This document shows, piece by piece, positions 34,446 to 47,670 of a DNA stretch of 64,000 bases. Made by a program: the position numbers and the translations under genes. The stretch is taken from the NCBI RefSeq assembly GCF_964355755.1, contig NC_092671.1, positions 9,063,001 to 9,127,000 on the forward strand, written 5' to 3'. This DNA comes from Antedon mediterranea (Eukaryota > Echinodermata > Crinoidea > Comatulida > Antedonidae). Below the pieces are notes generated by a model that was not told the origin of the DNA, searched no databases, and saw only the letters and a list, made by a program, of their open reading frames with translations. Within the stretch, counting starts at the first letter, position 1. Each line of letters starts with the position of its first letter.

Positions 34446-35056
34446 AATGAAATTGGGGAGACCAGGGTCAACCTAAGTGAACAACTTAATCACTGTTATA
34501 CTAGAACAAGAAATAACATATATATCCCTAACCATAACACCAATTATTTTCAACATAGCATTAGATATTCTGGACCTCTATTGTTTAACAATTTACCCCC
34601 CTCAATTTCCTGTGCTGCCAACCGCTATTCATTTAATAATAACATAAAAAATTACCTTTTGTCTCATTACTGATCGATATGATTGATATGGTCGTTTTTT
34701 CCATGTTCCGTGACTTGCTATCTTTATTATTCAATTGTCATCATATTCGCTATATGCCATGCAGCTGTACTTTTTTCTGTTCTTTTTTTATTTTTTATTC
34801 CAACTTTTATCTACTGGTTTTATATATATTTTGTATTTCTTTATTGTCTAATTAATTTATTTTCTTTATTTATATATATATATATTTTTTTTTTCCTTCT
34901 CTTATTTAAATATTTTGTAAAGGCAATCCCGTCACAAGATTGTAATCTTTTTGGGATTTGCCTTCGTCCATTTTCTTGTTTTATCACTTGCCATTTTGTT
35001 TTTGTTACTTTTGTCTTTTGGACGTGAATAAATGTTCCTTGAATTGAATTGAATTA
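34446..35056 (+). mobile_element. LINE 3' fragment between INSC and ARP3
   Basis: Encodes only the end of a LINE C-terminal domain (YSGPLLFNNLPPSISCAANR, stop near 34673). A 3' untranslated part with AAGGCAATCCCGTCACAAGA follows, with TGAATAAATGTTCCTTGAAT and a GAATT tandem tail at about 35039-35056, like the tail of the element at 17973-19258. A run of A lies just left (34431-34446). It sits in the 1.35 kb between two divergent gene starts. Confidence 0.75.
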
Positions 35057-35666
35057 AAAAACTGTAGCTATTCTATTCTATTCTATGTTTTACCATTCTA
35101 ATTGACATACAATTATTAATATATCAGCGTATGTCCAACATTGTTGAAAATTTGGCCAGATAAAAAAGATGATATATCATTTTTTTTAAACTACATGGTG
35201 AACAACTTCAACTGAGGAACTTCCGAGTAAGTGGTGAGATTAATTAGTATGCCTTCTATATAGTGGGCCGCATGTAATAGTTGTACTAGTAGTGGCGAAA
35301 GTGAATCATAATAAATAATACAATAAAAATAATAAATAGTAATTGTTTAAACGTTTTTATTTTTCTAATAGAAAACAAATTATATTTAAACTAAACTGAA
35401 ATAAGAATTTGAAAACAATTTTTGACGATTACTGATTACATGGTTCACTAGTCCTCACTCAAAAACAATTCTAATTAAATAAATCCATAAGCTTCACAGC
35501 GACTGCAGTAAAGAGTCTAACACGTAGCCATATTTTTTCAATGCTGGACTTCCTGTTCCTGTTTATTGACTTGCAAATCGCGAGGCGCGTGTGAAGAGGG
35601 TGCGGTTGAATTTAGGCTTACTTCTTGAGGCATTTCAGACTTTTAGGTCACAAATTATACCTCAAG

Positions 35667-38600
35667 ATGCAGGGACGATTACCTGCATGCGTCATTGACA
35701 ATGGCACAGGGTAGGTACTTCTCTTAATTGTATATGTATTAATTGTGTCCGCTCACCCTGGCCTTGTGCCGAGGCCTGCGCACCACCACCGCCGGGATAG
35801 TATGTCTCTCCTGTTTAAACATACACTTCCCGGTTCAAGACCTAGGCCTAGACAAAAATGTACTTCCTGGATCAATGGTTTTCACAGTTCCAAGGTGTAT
35901 TTAACCTTTTTGGTGGTTTTTATTCATGAATTGTTTTAAATAAGTCTTTATTTTATTGTTTTTCTAAAAAAAATTGTAGGTACGTCATATTTTAATATAA
36001 ATTTAAATTACATTAAATTAAATAATAATAATATTAAATAAATAATATAAATTAGTGGGCCTAGGGCCAAGACCTATATTTATATTAAAATTAGCATTCG
36101 TTTAATAAGTATATTCTTTAGACCTACTGGAGTTTATGATAGTAAGTATACCTTCTAACTAGTTATATAGGCTAGTAGTAGCTACAGTTACAGTAACTAC
36201 TTTTTTTAAATTCAAAGTGACATTTATTTTCTGTAATACAGAATACTAATGAATATTATTTAATTGCTAAAGGGTTAAATAATTTACAAGTTATTTATTA
36301 TCAATATTATAATTATTATATTTTGTATGTGGTCCTGGTCCACAAACATTGAATTATTCACATAATAAAATAGTAACGGAAATAAAATGATCAGTGATTG
36401 AAACCAAACCAATGAATAGATTTAACACAGCTATTGTGTACCACATGTCATATGACTATCAAGCTCTTACTCAATGATAGAGGCTAACAATAAATGTTTA
36501 AAATTCAACCAGAATCAAACCTCAAAACAAATGTGTCAAATTTTCAATCCGAGGATATTTTGTCTAAAATTGTTCAGCGTTACAAAACTGCAAACATGTA
36601 CTGTAGATACGATAGCATCAGAAAAAAATCTAAAAAAAATAAGATGGACAAAACATAATTTTTATTTTCAGGTATACCAAGATAGGATTTGCTGGTAACA
36701 CAGAGCCACAATATATAATACCATCAAGTAAGGAATGTTCTTGTTTTTCTTTAATTTTATTATTTTGAAAAATTTTGAAGGACTTACTGTAATTTTTTTT
36801 TGCCAACAGCAATGATAACAAAAGCCCTGTCTACACTGTGATGTGCCCATATATGGACATGATGGTGTCATATCATCAGTACTGTACCATATTTGGGTAC
36901 ATCACACTTCTTTTTGTCAAACTAGTTTGATAGACAGAGCTTAAAACTATTGTTCACTTTAATTATGTAACTATATTAAAATTAATATTCCAATATACTG
37001 TATATAATATATACTGTATATAATGATAATTCAAATAATTTTGTGTTCATACCACACATAATATAATAAAACTAAAGCAGTTTTATTTTCTCTTTTTTAT
37101 TCTATAAAATCTAATATAAATTGTATTTCTTGCAGCAATTGCTATCAAGGAAGGGCGCAAAATAGGTGAACAATCTCAACGACGTCTTACAAAAGGTGTA
37201 GAAGATCTTGATTTTTATATTGGTGATGAAGCTTCTGATAAACCAAACTATGAATGCAAGGTAATTTGCCAGGGTATTTGCTAGAGAATAATTAATATTC
37301 CATACACTCACTACTTGCCTTCTAAACAATCTAGCCAGTGCAAATTATATAAAATACACAATTTAATTGGTACTGCATACAGTCAATATTTTTTAGACTA
37401 CAGACTGAAACTAATAGTTGTATCTAACTTTCCATGATAATAAATATGTAATGAAAGTTTAATATTTTCATATATTTTATTGCATTTTACACACTGTTTC
37501 ATAAAGGCAAAAAAAAATCTCTCTTCAATATTAAAAATCAAGGCACTAACAGTAGGCTCCGATTTCGAGTAAGACACAGTCTGTAATGTACAATAATTTT
37601 ACAACATATTTATCTATATTGCTCTGCTTGTGATCAGAATAAAGCACTTGTTTTATGATCTTCATCCAATCTGCTTAGATTTTTTTCCATTGTAGTATCA
37701 GTAATAATCACATTTACAGAATTTAGGAGATTGCTTATATTCTATCTAAGCATACGTTTGATTGTTTTTAAGAGCATTTTCAATATACAGTACTATTTAG
37801 CCCAATAAGCCTTAGGATTTCCACAGTAGCATACTGTACTTTGTGAGTCACTGTCATTAAGAAGTGTAGATGATGTGTTGGAAAAAATTACCAAGTTTGG
37901 AAGAAATTATTGAGATCATTGAAAACAAATCCCTAGATAGTGGAAAGGAAATCTGAGTATTGGATTGACCATCAACTCAATATTCTAATTCAATAGCAGC
38001 CAATTGTTTGAAGTGTTGAAAACCTGATAAAAAAAAACAAATGTAACTGCCATTACCATATTACTTGTGTCCTAATAGAATATAACCTTGTTCACTAAAC
38101 TTAAACAGTAAATATGATAACATAATTCTGATTTATTTAACAGTACCCTATTAGGCATGGCATTGTTGAAGATTGGGATTTAATGGAAAGGTTTTGGGAA
38201 CAGACAATCTTCAAGTATTTGCGAGCAGAACCAGAGGACCACTACTTTTTGCTGGTAAATTTATAAAATTTTAACAAAAGTGTTTTATTACTGTAGGTGC
38301 CAATTAATTTAATATGACATTTAAAAAATGACCACCGCTGGAAGGAATTTGTTTTGTTTATTCTTAGTAGAATCAGAATCAGGCCCTAATCTTTCTAATG
38401 TTACATATTTTTAAAGCTATACAGTATATCTATCTATCATTTTTAATAACATTTTTTTTCAGACTGAACCTCCTCTCAACACACCAGAAAATCGAGAGTA
38501 CACTGCAGAAATTATGTTTGAAACATTCAACGTTCCTGGACTATATATTGCAGTACAGGTAAGGTTTAGTATTTATTGTTTGTTTTGAAAATGTATATAC

Positions 38601-41149
38601 AGACAGTATTTCATATTTGTTTACTAGGTACATCATTCAAATTAAGTACTTTTACTTTAATGAGTCACTTTGAAAGAAGCACTTATTCAATAATTTACGG
38701 TAAATTTGTCTTATGTCGTAGGCTGTCCTTGCATTAGCAGCATCATGGACTTCACGTCAAGTTGGTGAAAGAACGTTAACTGGTATAGTAATAGACAGTG
38801 GAGATGGAGTTACACACGTCATACCTGTTGTAAGATTTTTTAAATATTCAGTCATCATTCTTTCTTTCAAAAAAAGTTTCTGGTACACAAAATGTTTTGC
38901 TCTACATATGCAGTATGAATACAAATAATGCCTACTTCTGGTGTCAAAGATATGAACTATCTGAATTTTAGAACCATCAACTGGATGTCTCATCTGAAAA
39001 CAAACAATTTACTGGCATTCTGACATGCTAGGATGCATTATTTCATGCATGACCGAAATGGGTCGCTGAATCACACACACACACACTGGAGATCTAATTT
39101 ATATCTGAAAAACAATGTCTCCCTTTCTAAATACCTGTTAACATACACACTACCCACAAGTTACCATACATGATCCCATTCAATGTGGAACAGTGCCAAC
39201 AAAGTTTAGCAATATTCAGAGGTCAAGATTTTTCAGAACGTTAAAATTAAATTTGTTAATTATTGCAAAATGAAGTAAGCTTTTACTACATTTTTACAGG
39301 CTGAAGGCTATGTGATCGGTAGCTGTATCAAACACATCCCAATCGCTGGTCGTGATATTACATATTTTATTCAACAACTTTTACGAGAACGTGAAACGGG
39401 CATTCCACCAGAACAGTCACTCGAAACAGCCAAAGCCATCAAGGTACATAGTCTAATATTATTTAGGTTGTATAGACTATAATTTAAATACTGTAGTGGA
39501 ATTTTTGTATTTACTGGGTGGGTGGGTTTCAGTGATAAATTCAGTTTTCCTCAGAATGAAAATAATTTTCCAACTTAATCTATAAACTACTGATATCCGT
39601 TTATTTACAGAGATTATTGTTGCATTGGCAAACTTGTCTATAGTAGAATATAATTACTTCTAATTAATGAACATAACTTCTAAATAATAAGTTAATTCAT
39701 AATACAAGATAATTATTGTTACTTTTAGGAACGATTTAGCTATATTTGTCCCGATATAGCCAAGGAATTCAGCAAGTACGACACTGACTATACTAAATGG
39801 TTCAAGAAATATGATGGCGTTAACTCAGTTACCAAAAAACCATTTAGTGTTGATGTTGGCTATGAAAGATTTCTTGGACCAGAGATTTTCTTCCACCCTG
39901 AGGTAACATTTATTTTCACTAAAGCTCTGTCTACACTATCAAATTTTATTAATTTTACAGAAAATGTGATGTACCCATATATGGAAATGATGTCATCACT
40001 ACCATATTTGGGCATATCACTACCATATTTGGGCATATCACTACCATATTTGGGCATATCACTACCATATTTGGGCATATCACTACCATATTTGGGCATA
40101 TCACTACCATATTTGGGCATATCACTACCATATTTGGGCATATCACTACCATATTTGGGCATATCACTACCATATTTAGTGTAGACAGATCTTAAGGTAG
40201 TCAGATGAGTGTTGTCACTGCTTCATTTATTTCTCAAATCTTCATTATTATTGCCAATGAATATTGCTGTGGTCTGACACAAAAAAAGGTGCAGCATCAA
40301 ATCCAAGAAATCATTTGAGATGGCCCGGTTTACTAGAAATGATATAATTCTACTAGCAACTTTAATTATTATTTGTAATATCTTCTTTTACAGTTTTCAA
40401 ATCCAGACTTTACCACACCTATATCGGAGATAGTGGACACCTGCATTCAAAATTGTCCAATTGATGTCCGACGACCTCTCTACAAGAACATTGTCTTGTC
40501 CGGAGGTTCAACAATGTTCAGAGACTTTGGCAGAAGATTACAACGTGACGTGAAGAGAGTAGTAGATGCACGACTTAAAATAAGTGAATCACTTAGCGGT
40601 GGAAGAATAAAGGTATAATTATTTTGTTTATAAAACCACTATGAAGGAAGTGAACACATTTATTTTATTTTTACTTCCTCCACAGTTACTTTGTGAATAG
40701 GGAAGTAGTTAATTGACCAAATGGTTTTTTATTTTCCTTTTCAGCCAAAACCAATTGATGTATCAGTAATTTCTCATCATATGCAACGCTATGCAGTGTG
40801 GTTTGGAGGCAGTATGCTAGCATCAACTGTAAGTTATCAGCGTTTAATTTGAATTTTGACTCAATTCCCAGTAAAGTGTGTACCAAGGGTCATCCCCCCA
40901 ACCACCCCTAATTGTGCAAATTGTAATGCAAAAGATATAATCAAAAAAGATCAGCCCTTGTTTCACTACTTTTAGGCTCTGGGCCCTATTTCAAAATCCT
41001 GGATCAGCTACTGCCTTGGATACATTATTTAAATTTTATCTGTTATTTTTCAGCCTGAATTTTATCAAGTTTGCCACACGAAAGCCGACTATGAAGAATA
41101 TGGCGCTAGCATCTGTCGCCACAATCCAGTTTTCGGTACTATGTCTTAA
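35667..41149 (+). CDS. ACTR3: Actin-related protein 3 (11 exons, complete, 418 aa)
   Basis: Subunit of the Arp2/3 complex; with Arp2 it mimics an actin dimer to start branched actin filaments at the cell cortex. Exons: 35667-35710, 36672-36727, 37136-37260, 38144-38254, 38463-38558, 38722-38829, 39300-39443, 39729-39902, 40394-40612, 40745-40828, 41054-41149. Every intron is GT/AG with matching phase, and the total of 418 residues equals the usual Arp3 length. The start is [15 protein letters not shown]. Nucleotide-binding loops appear as [15 protein letters not shown] and [29 protein letters not shown] and [11 protein letters not shown] are the other actin-fold signatures, and the end is GTMS. 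The first Arp3 loop usually reads DCGTG; here Asn replaces Cys. Introns 2 and 8 carry family A MITEs. The gene is divergent from INSC. Confidence 0.97.
36820..36943. mobile_element. Family A MITE, copy 3
   Basis: In ARP3 intron 2. Left end AAAGCCCTGTCTACACTGTG, centre GACATGATGGTGTCATATCA, right end GATAGACAGAGCTTA. Confidence 0.75.
39920..40195. mobile_element. Family A MITE, copy 4, with internal minisatellite
   Basis: In ARP3 intron 8. Left end TAAAGCTCTGTCTACACTAT, right end GTGTAGACAGATCTTA. Where other copies have one CACTACCATATTTGGGCA segment, this copy has about nine perfect 21-bp repeats of it (about 39996-40180). The array has no stops in several frames and reads MPKYGSD repeated on the minus strand. 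That is a repeat artefact, not a gene. Confidence 0.85.
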
Positions 41150-42686
41150 ATTCACCAGCTAACAACATCATCATAACACCACAATATTTTAAGCCTCAAT
41201 TTTAAAGATAATGCAACTTAAACAATCGTGATAGATTTATAGGAGGGTACTGTGCCTTTTGTATTTTGGGGATTTTCGAAAAGAACAAATTATTAGTTTT
41301 CAGAAACTGTGTAGACAGTACTCTTAGAAAAAGTAAATTACCTAATACAAAATATGAGTTGGTAAGTATGACAACTTATAATGTAAATAATGTATAACAG
41401 TGTGATTTTTCTTACACACAGTTAATACTAGATATTTGTAGAAGAAAATAAATGACATTTATAGTAATTTCTAGAAATTATTATAAACATGTCTGGAACA
41501 TTATTGCATTTAATTTGAATAAAATTGCAAATTAAACGACATGATAATGATGGGTGGCCAAATTATGTTTCATAGTTTTTTAAAAGATAATTATTTGAAG
41601 CAGAAACGTTAGTACATAGATACACTCAAGATAATTTAATATGAAAATACTCAATACATCAACTAAGCATATCAGAATTGACATTTTTGACAAAAAATGA
41701 TACAATGGCATTTTGTCACCACTAACAAATTTGAAATCAATACATCCCTCTCAGTAAATCAATCCTATTGTTTATATTTTCTGAAATTTTAAATTGCATC
41801 TGAATTTTACTGTACTCAATAATCTACGATGAAACTAGCTACCCTTAATGAATACCCTTATACTTATAACATTCTACAATTTCATATACAAAAGTATTTA
41901 TTTTGCAGTACTTATAATAATTACAATAAATGACCCCACAATATGAACATGAATTGCTATACTATTCTAATTGATGTTGGGTTGCATTTTATATTGAATT
42001 ATCTTGTAGATACAGCTAATACTAAGTCGGCAGAAAAAAGCACAATATATAAATATATATATATAATATGAGGCCATATTTGTGGCCATATTTTTCTGGC
42101 TTGTGCAGCTTTTAAGGATATATGGATTAATAAAAACATTTAAAATCGATTAAATCAAGGACAAACCAAATCAAATGAGTATACTAATTAAAATATTCTA
42201 TCATTATTTGAAATTAATAAAGAAAACTTTTATTGAATTTACTCGATATTGTGTTTTTTACAATTTTTATGGTATGTGTGCATTTACACTAGGTCTCTTG
42301 TCTAGTAATACTTGCCATTTAAGTAATAACTAAAAAGTTTGAATCTGGCAAGAAGTATTTAAAAACCCCCTTATCGTATTAACCTTTACTTTAAATGATT
42401 TATTGATATTTATGCGTTAACTTTGTTTTACAACTCAAAGCTGTGTTATTAAATACATGAAATAATTCAACACTATATACAAAAGCTGTAACACAATGAA
42501 AATAGGGCATTTACATATAATATACATATAGCACATCTGTTTGTATCAACTTGTATTCATACAATGTGTCCCTTCACCAAATAGGCCCTTTACCAACATA
42601 GTTGTCACCTTAATTCTCACTAAAAATAGAACATAACAGCAGAGCTGTAAAATATTTGCATTTAGACAAATCTCTAATCTATATTA
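41150..42686. other. Convergent 3' region between ARP3 and the SH3 gene
   Basis: AT-rich, no coding frame. Contains AATAAA at about 41446-41452, a plausible ARP3 polyadenylation signal 300 bp after its stop, and a short TA run near 42050-42066. Confidence 0.4.
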
Positions 42687-45600
42687 TTACATTGGGAGCT
42701 CCAATGCAAAAGGTCTGGCACAGAATGCAGGGATATAGCCAAACCTCTCAGCCCTCGGTACATATACCCACATCCAGTCAATTTCTCGTTGCTGTCCTGC
42801 ATGTACTACCACAACCTCACCTGTCAGTACCTCAACTTCATCTACCTCTGTTGGTTTGTAATTTGTGATGACTGTGTATGATTCAATTATCAATGCATCT
42901 GTGGAAAAGCTCTGAAAGAGTTCTTTTGGGGAATCTTTTTCAAAATGTTCATGTTTTGACTTTTCAGAACTATTTGTATCTGCAGTGTTCAATGTTGTGA
43001 CTTCTTTCCTATCTTTTGCTATTATCTGTGTTTTTGGAGTTGAATCTGTTAGATCTACCAAACTCTCAGACTTTCTGTACTTCTGATTTTTAAGATCATT
43101 TGAATCTGGAGTTTCTGGATTACTTGACATTCGAATATGATTGCAAAAGTATTTTTTCTTGCGGGAATCCAGTGAACGATAACTGTTTCTTGTAGCTATT
43201 AAATGAGAAATATTAAATGAGAAATAGAACAGAAATTAAACAATTTATAATATTTTAACAAATCATTCAGGCACAAATTTGTAATATAAAAATAAATGAG
43301 GCTTTTGTGGGCCTAATGTAACCAAGCTGTGGAAGGATTTATAATTTAGATTAGCTTACTATTTAAAAGGATGCAAGAATTACCAAGCACTTTAGACCTT
43401 ACTTCGGTAAAAAAAAAGCCTTACCTGGCAATGCAAATCTAGGAATAACTAATGACCTTGGAACAAATCCGGCTGTTTTTTCCTGTAAGTTAGCTGGACC
43501 GTTTATATCCATTGCAATTTGAACATACAGCCATTTTGGATCATCTTCATTCATAACAATCACCTCAACTCCTTGACCAACATTAAAATCATCAGAAGTG
43601 TATTCATGCAGAATTGAAGCAGACCACAATTTAAATAACTTCTCAGGAATTGTACGCACTTTCTTTCCTCTTCTATTGAATTCTTTTTCTTGTTTAGCAG
43701 TATTACTCTTACTATCATCAATTTGTGTAGTATTTAATTCAATTTTTTTAGAACCCAGTTCGATAGAAGAGCTACTGACGGTCTCTTTAATTGATGTAGT
43801 TTTAAATTTGGCTACTGGTTTTATGTCGCGTGTTGTGTGTTTCTCAAATGCTAAATTCTGCAGTTGGTTCTTAATGTTTATATCATTAATGTCCTCATTT
43901 ACATCAGCACTTGCAAGCTTATTCTCATCAATTTCTTTTATTTCTTTACCATATTGGGCAATCATGGGTTGGACTATATCATCAAAGTCAATAGTAATGG
44001 TCTTTTTACAATCTAGGTGTTCAAAAGCTTTCACGAGTTTAGCAACTGATTTTTGTTTTTTCAACTTTAACTGTACTAAAGTTGGAGATTGATATTTCTG
44101 GTCAAGAAGATGTTTATTACCAACATATGACAAACAATGGTTCTTATTGAAAACAGTTTTTACCTTTCTTGAAGAATGAACTGGGGTATTTGGTAAAGTT
44201 GAAAACATTGAGGAGATCTCTGATTGCATTGGAGTAACATTTGTAAAAGTTGTATCAACAGGAGAGACACTTCTTACAGATGTAGCAAATGTGTCGCCCA
44301 TTGTAACATCTGTTGACATAAATGTCGTAGATGAACCATCCGTCAAAGTAGTGCTTGTAAAAGTGTCTTCTGCAGGATTGGTACAAGACGAGACCATGTT
44401 AATAGGAGTTAGTAAATCTTTCAAATCCAAGTTATCATTTAAATTTTTTTGTTCTACAGAAACATTAGCTCTTGTTATAGTAGAACATGTTGGTGTAAAC
44501 CCAGTTTGGACATCTTCTAATGATTTCATTGTACTACAGCATCCTGTTACATCTGATGCTACAGACATTGTTAACTTTAGGTGATCACTAATACCGACAC
44601 TCTCATCACAGACTGGTATGATGTCATTTTTCAGTGCATAGTCTTCCAACAATTTGGTCGTCTCTAGTTCCTCTAACCTCATTTGATCATTTGTTTCAGA
44701 AACAGATTCTTCTACAAACAATGACTTTTTCTCGGGGAGATCACTACAGTACATCAACTTGCATTTTATGTTTTCCTTCCTTACAGTTTCTGAGAGTACT
44801 ACATGAGGTTTTGGTCCATTGACGATTCCTATAAATGATGGTTGAATTAAGTCATCAGTTTTATCAGTTAAGCTAGAATGTTCCTCAATGATTTGTTTGT
44901 TATTGCCGGCTACAATTGGTAAAGATGCTTTCTTTTCCTTGTGGCTATCACTGGAAGCGAATAGCACATTAGAATCTTTACTTCTATCATCACCATTGAT
45001 GGAATGGACTGTTGTTTCATTATTGTTTATCTCATACTTGACTGGAATTTTATGACATGTGTGTTGATTCTGTTTACCATCTTTTGAAGAGGAATTTGTT
45101 AAAGCCATCTGCTGTCTGTTTTGTATTTCTGTTAATGGTCTGTTTTTAAACGACATCTTGTTTTCTTCTTTTTTATTTTCTGGTAAATCCATACAATTGG
45201 TCTGAATTCTGCTTTCTGAACCTGTACTTGAAGTCTTTCTGAGGGAGATTTTCTTTCTATTTTGTATTTCATTTAGTGTCTTTGTGTGGGAGATCCGACC
45301 GTCCATAGTTGATGGTCTCATACAAGATACTTGCTGTTTTGTATGTGTTGTTGGAAACTTTACAGATTTTTCATTTCTGAAATGTTTTTTATTTAAAGAT
45401 GAGGTCCTAAAAGTATCACGCTTTCTGTTTCTTAATGGTAGGGTACCTGTACCATTAGATGAAGTAGTAGCTGACTGCATCCCATTTTTAAAAGAACATG
45501 TTTCCATAAATGTCACCTGTTTAGAATCAGCAGTTTTAGTTTTCCATTTGTCAGCTGATTTTGTTGTGGAGCTCCTTGTTGACTTCGGTAAGGAAAGACA

Positions 45601-47670
45601 GCTCTTTGGAGTAAGCCATGAACAATCTTCCTCTATCAGTATACTTTCAACCAAGTTTAACTTCTTAGGCTGTAACCCTGTAAAAGAAAATTGTTAATTT
45701 GGAACTGACACCTGCAAGTCATAGTTTAGATAATATATTATCATACAAGGAATTAAGTTAAGCATTCTGGTAACGACAATTTTCTAGCTGAATCGCTTTT
45801 AAAAATGAAGTTTTTTTTAGTTAAAGATGTATTGTCCCTTTGACTAATTCCAAAAAATAAAAAAGTGGATCATATTGAAGTATCATAATAACTTCCAGTC
45901 ACAGTTTTCAATCAAAACATATCCCATAATGCAACACGCTTGTGTGGCTACTCTGTATGCATAATCATAAAACTTCCCCACGATCTGTGTGACCTTTTCA
46001 ACCATGACGAGTTGTAAACAATCCTAATTAGCATATCATGCATGCATACTCATGGTTTGAAATCTTTGTTTACTTTCGCTTGCGACGATTTTACAGACAA
46101 AATGTAATCAAATTAATTTACATGTTAATTACGTAAACTTTTTGTTTTTGGCTCGAATTTTCGACTTAAAGTGAATAATTTTAATATTACTTAGATATGG
46201 GTAATTTAAATTTAGAATATTTTGACCTTCATTTTTGGTTTTCAAGGGACAATACATCTTTAAGTCAATCTAAACTGTTGTCTAGATTGTTGAGTCACAT
46301 AATCTGATAATCCGGGTCCTTGGTTCAAATCTTCCAAAATAATAATCTAATAAGACTTAATGTTTATTTAGAACAATATAATATTTACAGCAATGATTAA
46401 AATTTGCTATTTAGAATTTAAAATACCATCATAGATATAACAACTATCATTCTCCATAGCTTTATTCTCTTTTGCCCATTCATCTACAAAACCATAATCA
46501 TCACTGTTGTTGTTTCCAGGTCTTCTGGACTTTTTCTTTGCTAGAATGTATGCATCAGGGCTATACATTGCAGAGCCTGAAATACACAAATATATAACAT
46601 ATATTCATTTGTACTACATACTTTTTTATTTTATTTACAGTTTTATTGTGTTTTTCATTTATTTATTCGACCAGCATAATAAAAATACAATAACATACAA
46701 TATAATATATAAAAGTGATGAATTTGGTATTTATTGAACAAACCTGTTTTTCAGTATTTACCTTTTTTTCAAATTAATAATACTCTTTTGACATAATTAA
46801 ACAAAATGTCAATGAAGTCAGAATACCCCACCATCTGATTCGTGACTGTACAGTGTACACAGACGTAACACAAGCTTTAAATCTCGGGTACAGGCATGAA
46901 TATTAAATATAATATCAGCTTAATTGTACATAAATCAAATATTTATAATAGAAATCAAGACGAAAAAATATGAATTTCCCTTAATATGGTCAAATACAAA
47001 ATTTGGCAAAATTCTTCTATAAAAACCAGGAAGACTTTTTTCATTAGTTAGGTAGCCTAATGCAATAACATGTCTGGTGACTCCCTAGAAGGTGAAAAAA
47101 GATGGTGGATATACGGTGGATAATTTTTGCTATAGCATGAAAATAAAAATATAAAGTTGAATAAAAATACTAAAAATGTAAAATTCAAGTAATATTACCT
47201 ATATTTAGTCATCTGATAACATTTTTTATCACACCGTTTATTTTTCATAGCTTTTTAAAATGCCTGTCTATTTACAAAAATGTGTGTACAAAAGAATAGA
47301 GATTTTACTGTGTAATATAAACTATCTCCCCACTGATAAGAAAGTGCTTATTTTCAACAAGCTCGTGTAACACAAATAAAATCCCAAAAATTATGAAACA
47401 TTGGGGAAACTATAGATCGATAATTATTGGAATGTATGATCAATAGAAATGTTTTGCTCGTACCTGGCCTTTAAATAGGACTAGGTCACTGCAGTGCTGT
47501 ACATGATGATATACTCCGGTATGTGACCACCATGCCATGATGCTTATAATGTGAACAGATCCACAGCACAGAGTGGGAGCCGAGCCTAATTCAATATGGG
47601 TACCGTACTTACCCGAAAAACATCCATGACGAAAGTTCTTCTTAAACCTTTTACCACACAAATATGCCAT
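42687..47670 (-). CDS. Unrecognised protein with two C-terminal SH3-like domains (4 exons, 989 aa)
   Basis: Minus-strand exons: 47613-47670, 46427-46576, 43425-45677 (2.25 kb), 42687-43195. The phases agree (all phase 1), and ATG at 47668-47670 leads a clean frame. The N-terminus is basic (MAYLCGKRFKKNFRHGCFSG), then SPDAYILAKKKSRRPG. Residues about 70-740 are Ser/Thr/Lys-rich and probably disordered, with repeated EIQNRK/EIQNRQQ-type words. SH3-like domain 1 is at about 749-820 (ILHEYTSDDFNVGQGVEVIV, WLYVQI, AGFVPRSLV). Domain 2 is at about 925-985 (VITNYKPTEVDEVEVLTGE, DWMWVYVP, FGYIPAFC). Both keep the SH3 order of acidic RT loop, tryptophan and G-[FY]-[VI]-P. This suggests a scaffold binding proline-rich partners, which is inference. 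I know no vertebrate counterpart. Confidence 0.82.
45825..46259. mobile_element. Family B MITE flanked by TTAA, copy 2
   Basis: In intron 2 of the SH3 gene. Starts AGATGTATTGTCCC, ends GGGACAATACATCT (perfect 14-bp inverted ends), with TTAA at 45821-45824 and 46260-46263. At 435 bp it is the longest of the three copies, and its middle (about 45900-46080) differs from the others. Confidence 0.88.
46275..46345 (+). mobile_element. Possible tRNA-like SINE fragment
   Basis: Has GTCACATAATCTGATAATCC and TTGGTTCAAATCTT, resembling an anticodon region plus B box. The A box is poor and no body follows, so this is tentative. Confidence 0.3.

Noticed and set aside
34683-35027. 114-codon very hydrophobic plus-strand frame resembling a membrane protein
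   Set aside because: It is the T-rich 3' untranslated part of a LINE fragment; the composition alone makes Phe/Tyr/Leu/Ile codons.
39860-40184. Open frames on both strands through the MPKYGSD-type repeat
   Set aside because: Produced by a 21-bp tandem repeat inside a MITE; the period is a multiple of three so all frames stay open. They overlap an ARP3 intron.
43598-45697. Several plus-strand frames of 60-164 codons
   Set aside because: They lie opposite the long exon of the SH3 gene, whose minus frame runs 751 codons and has domain signatures.
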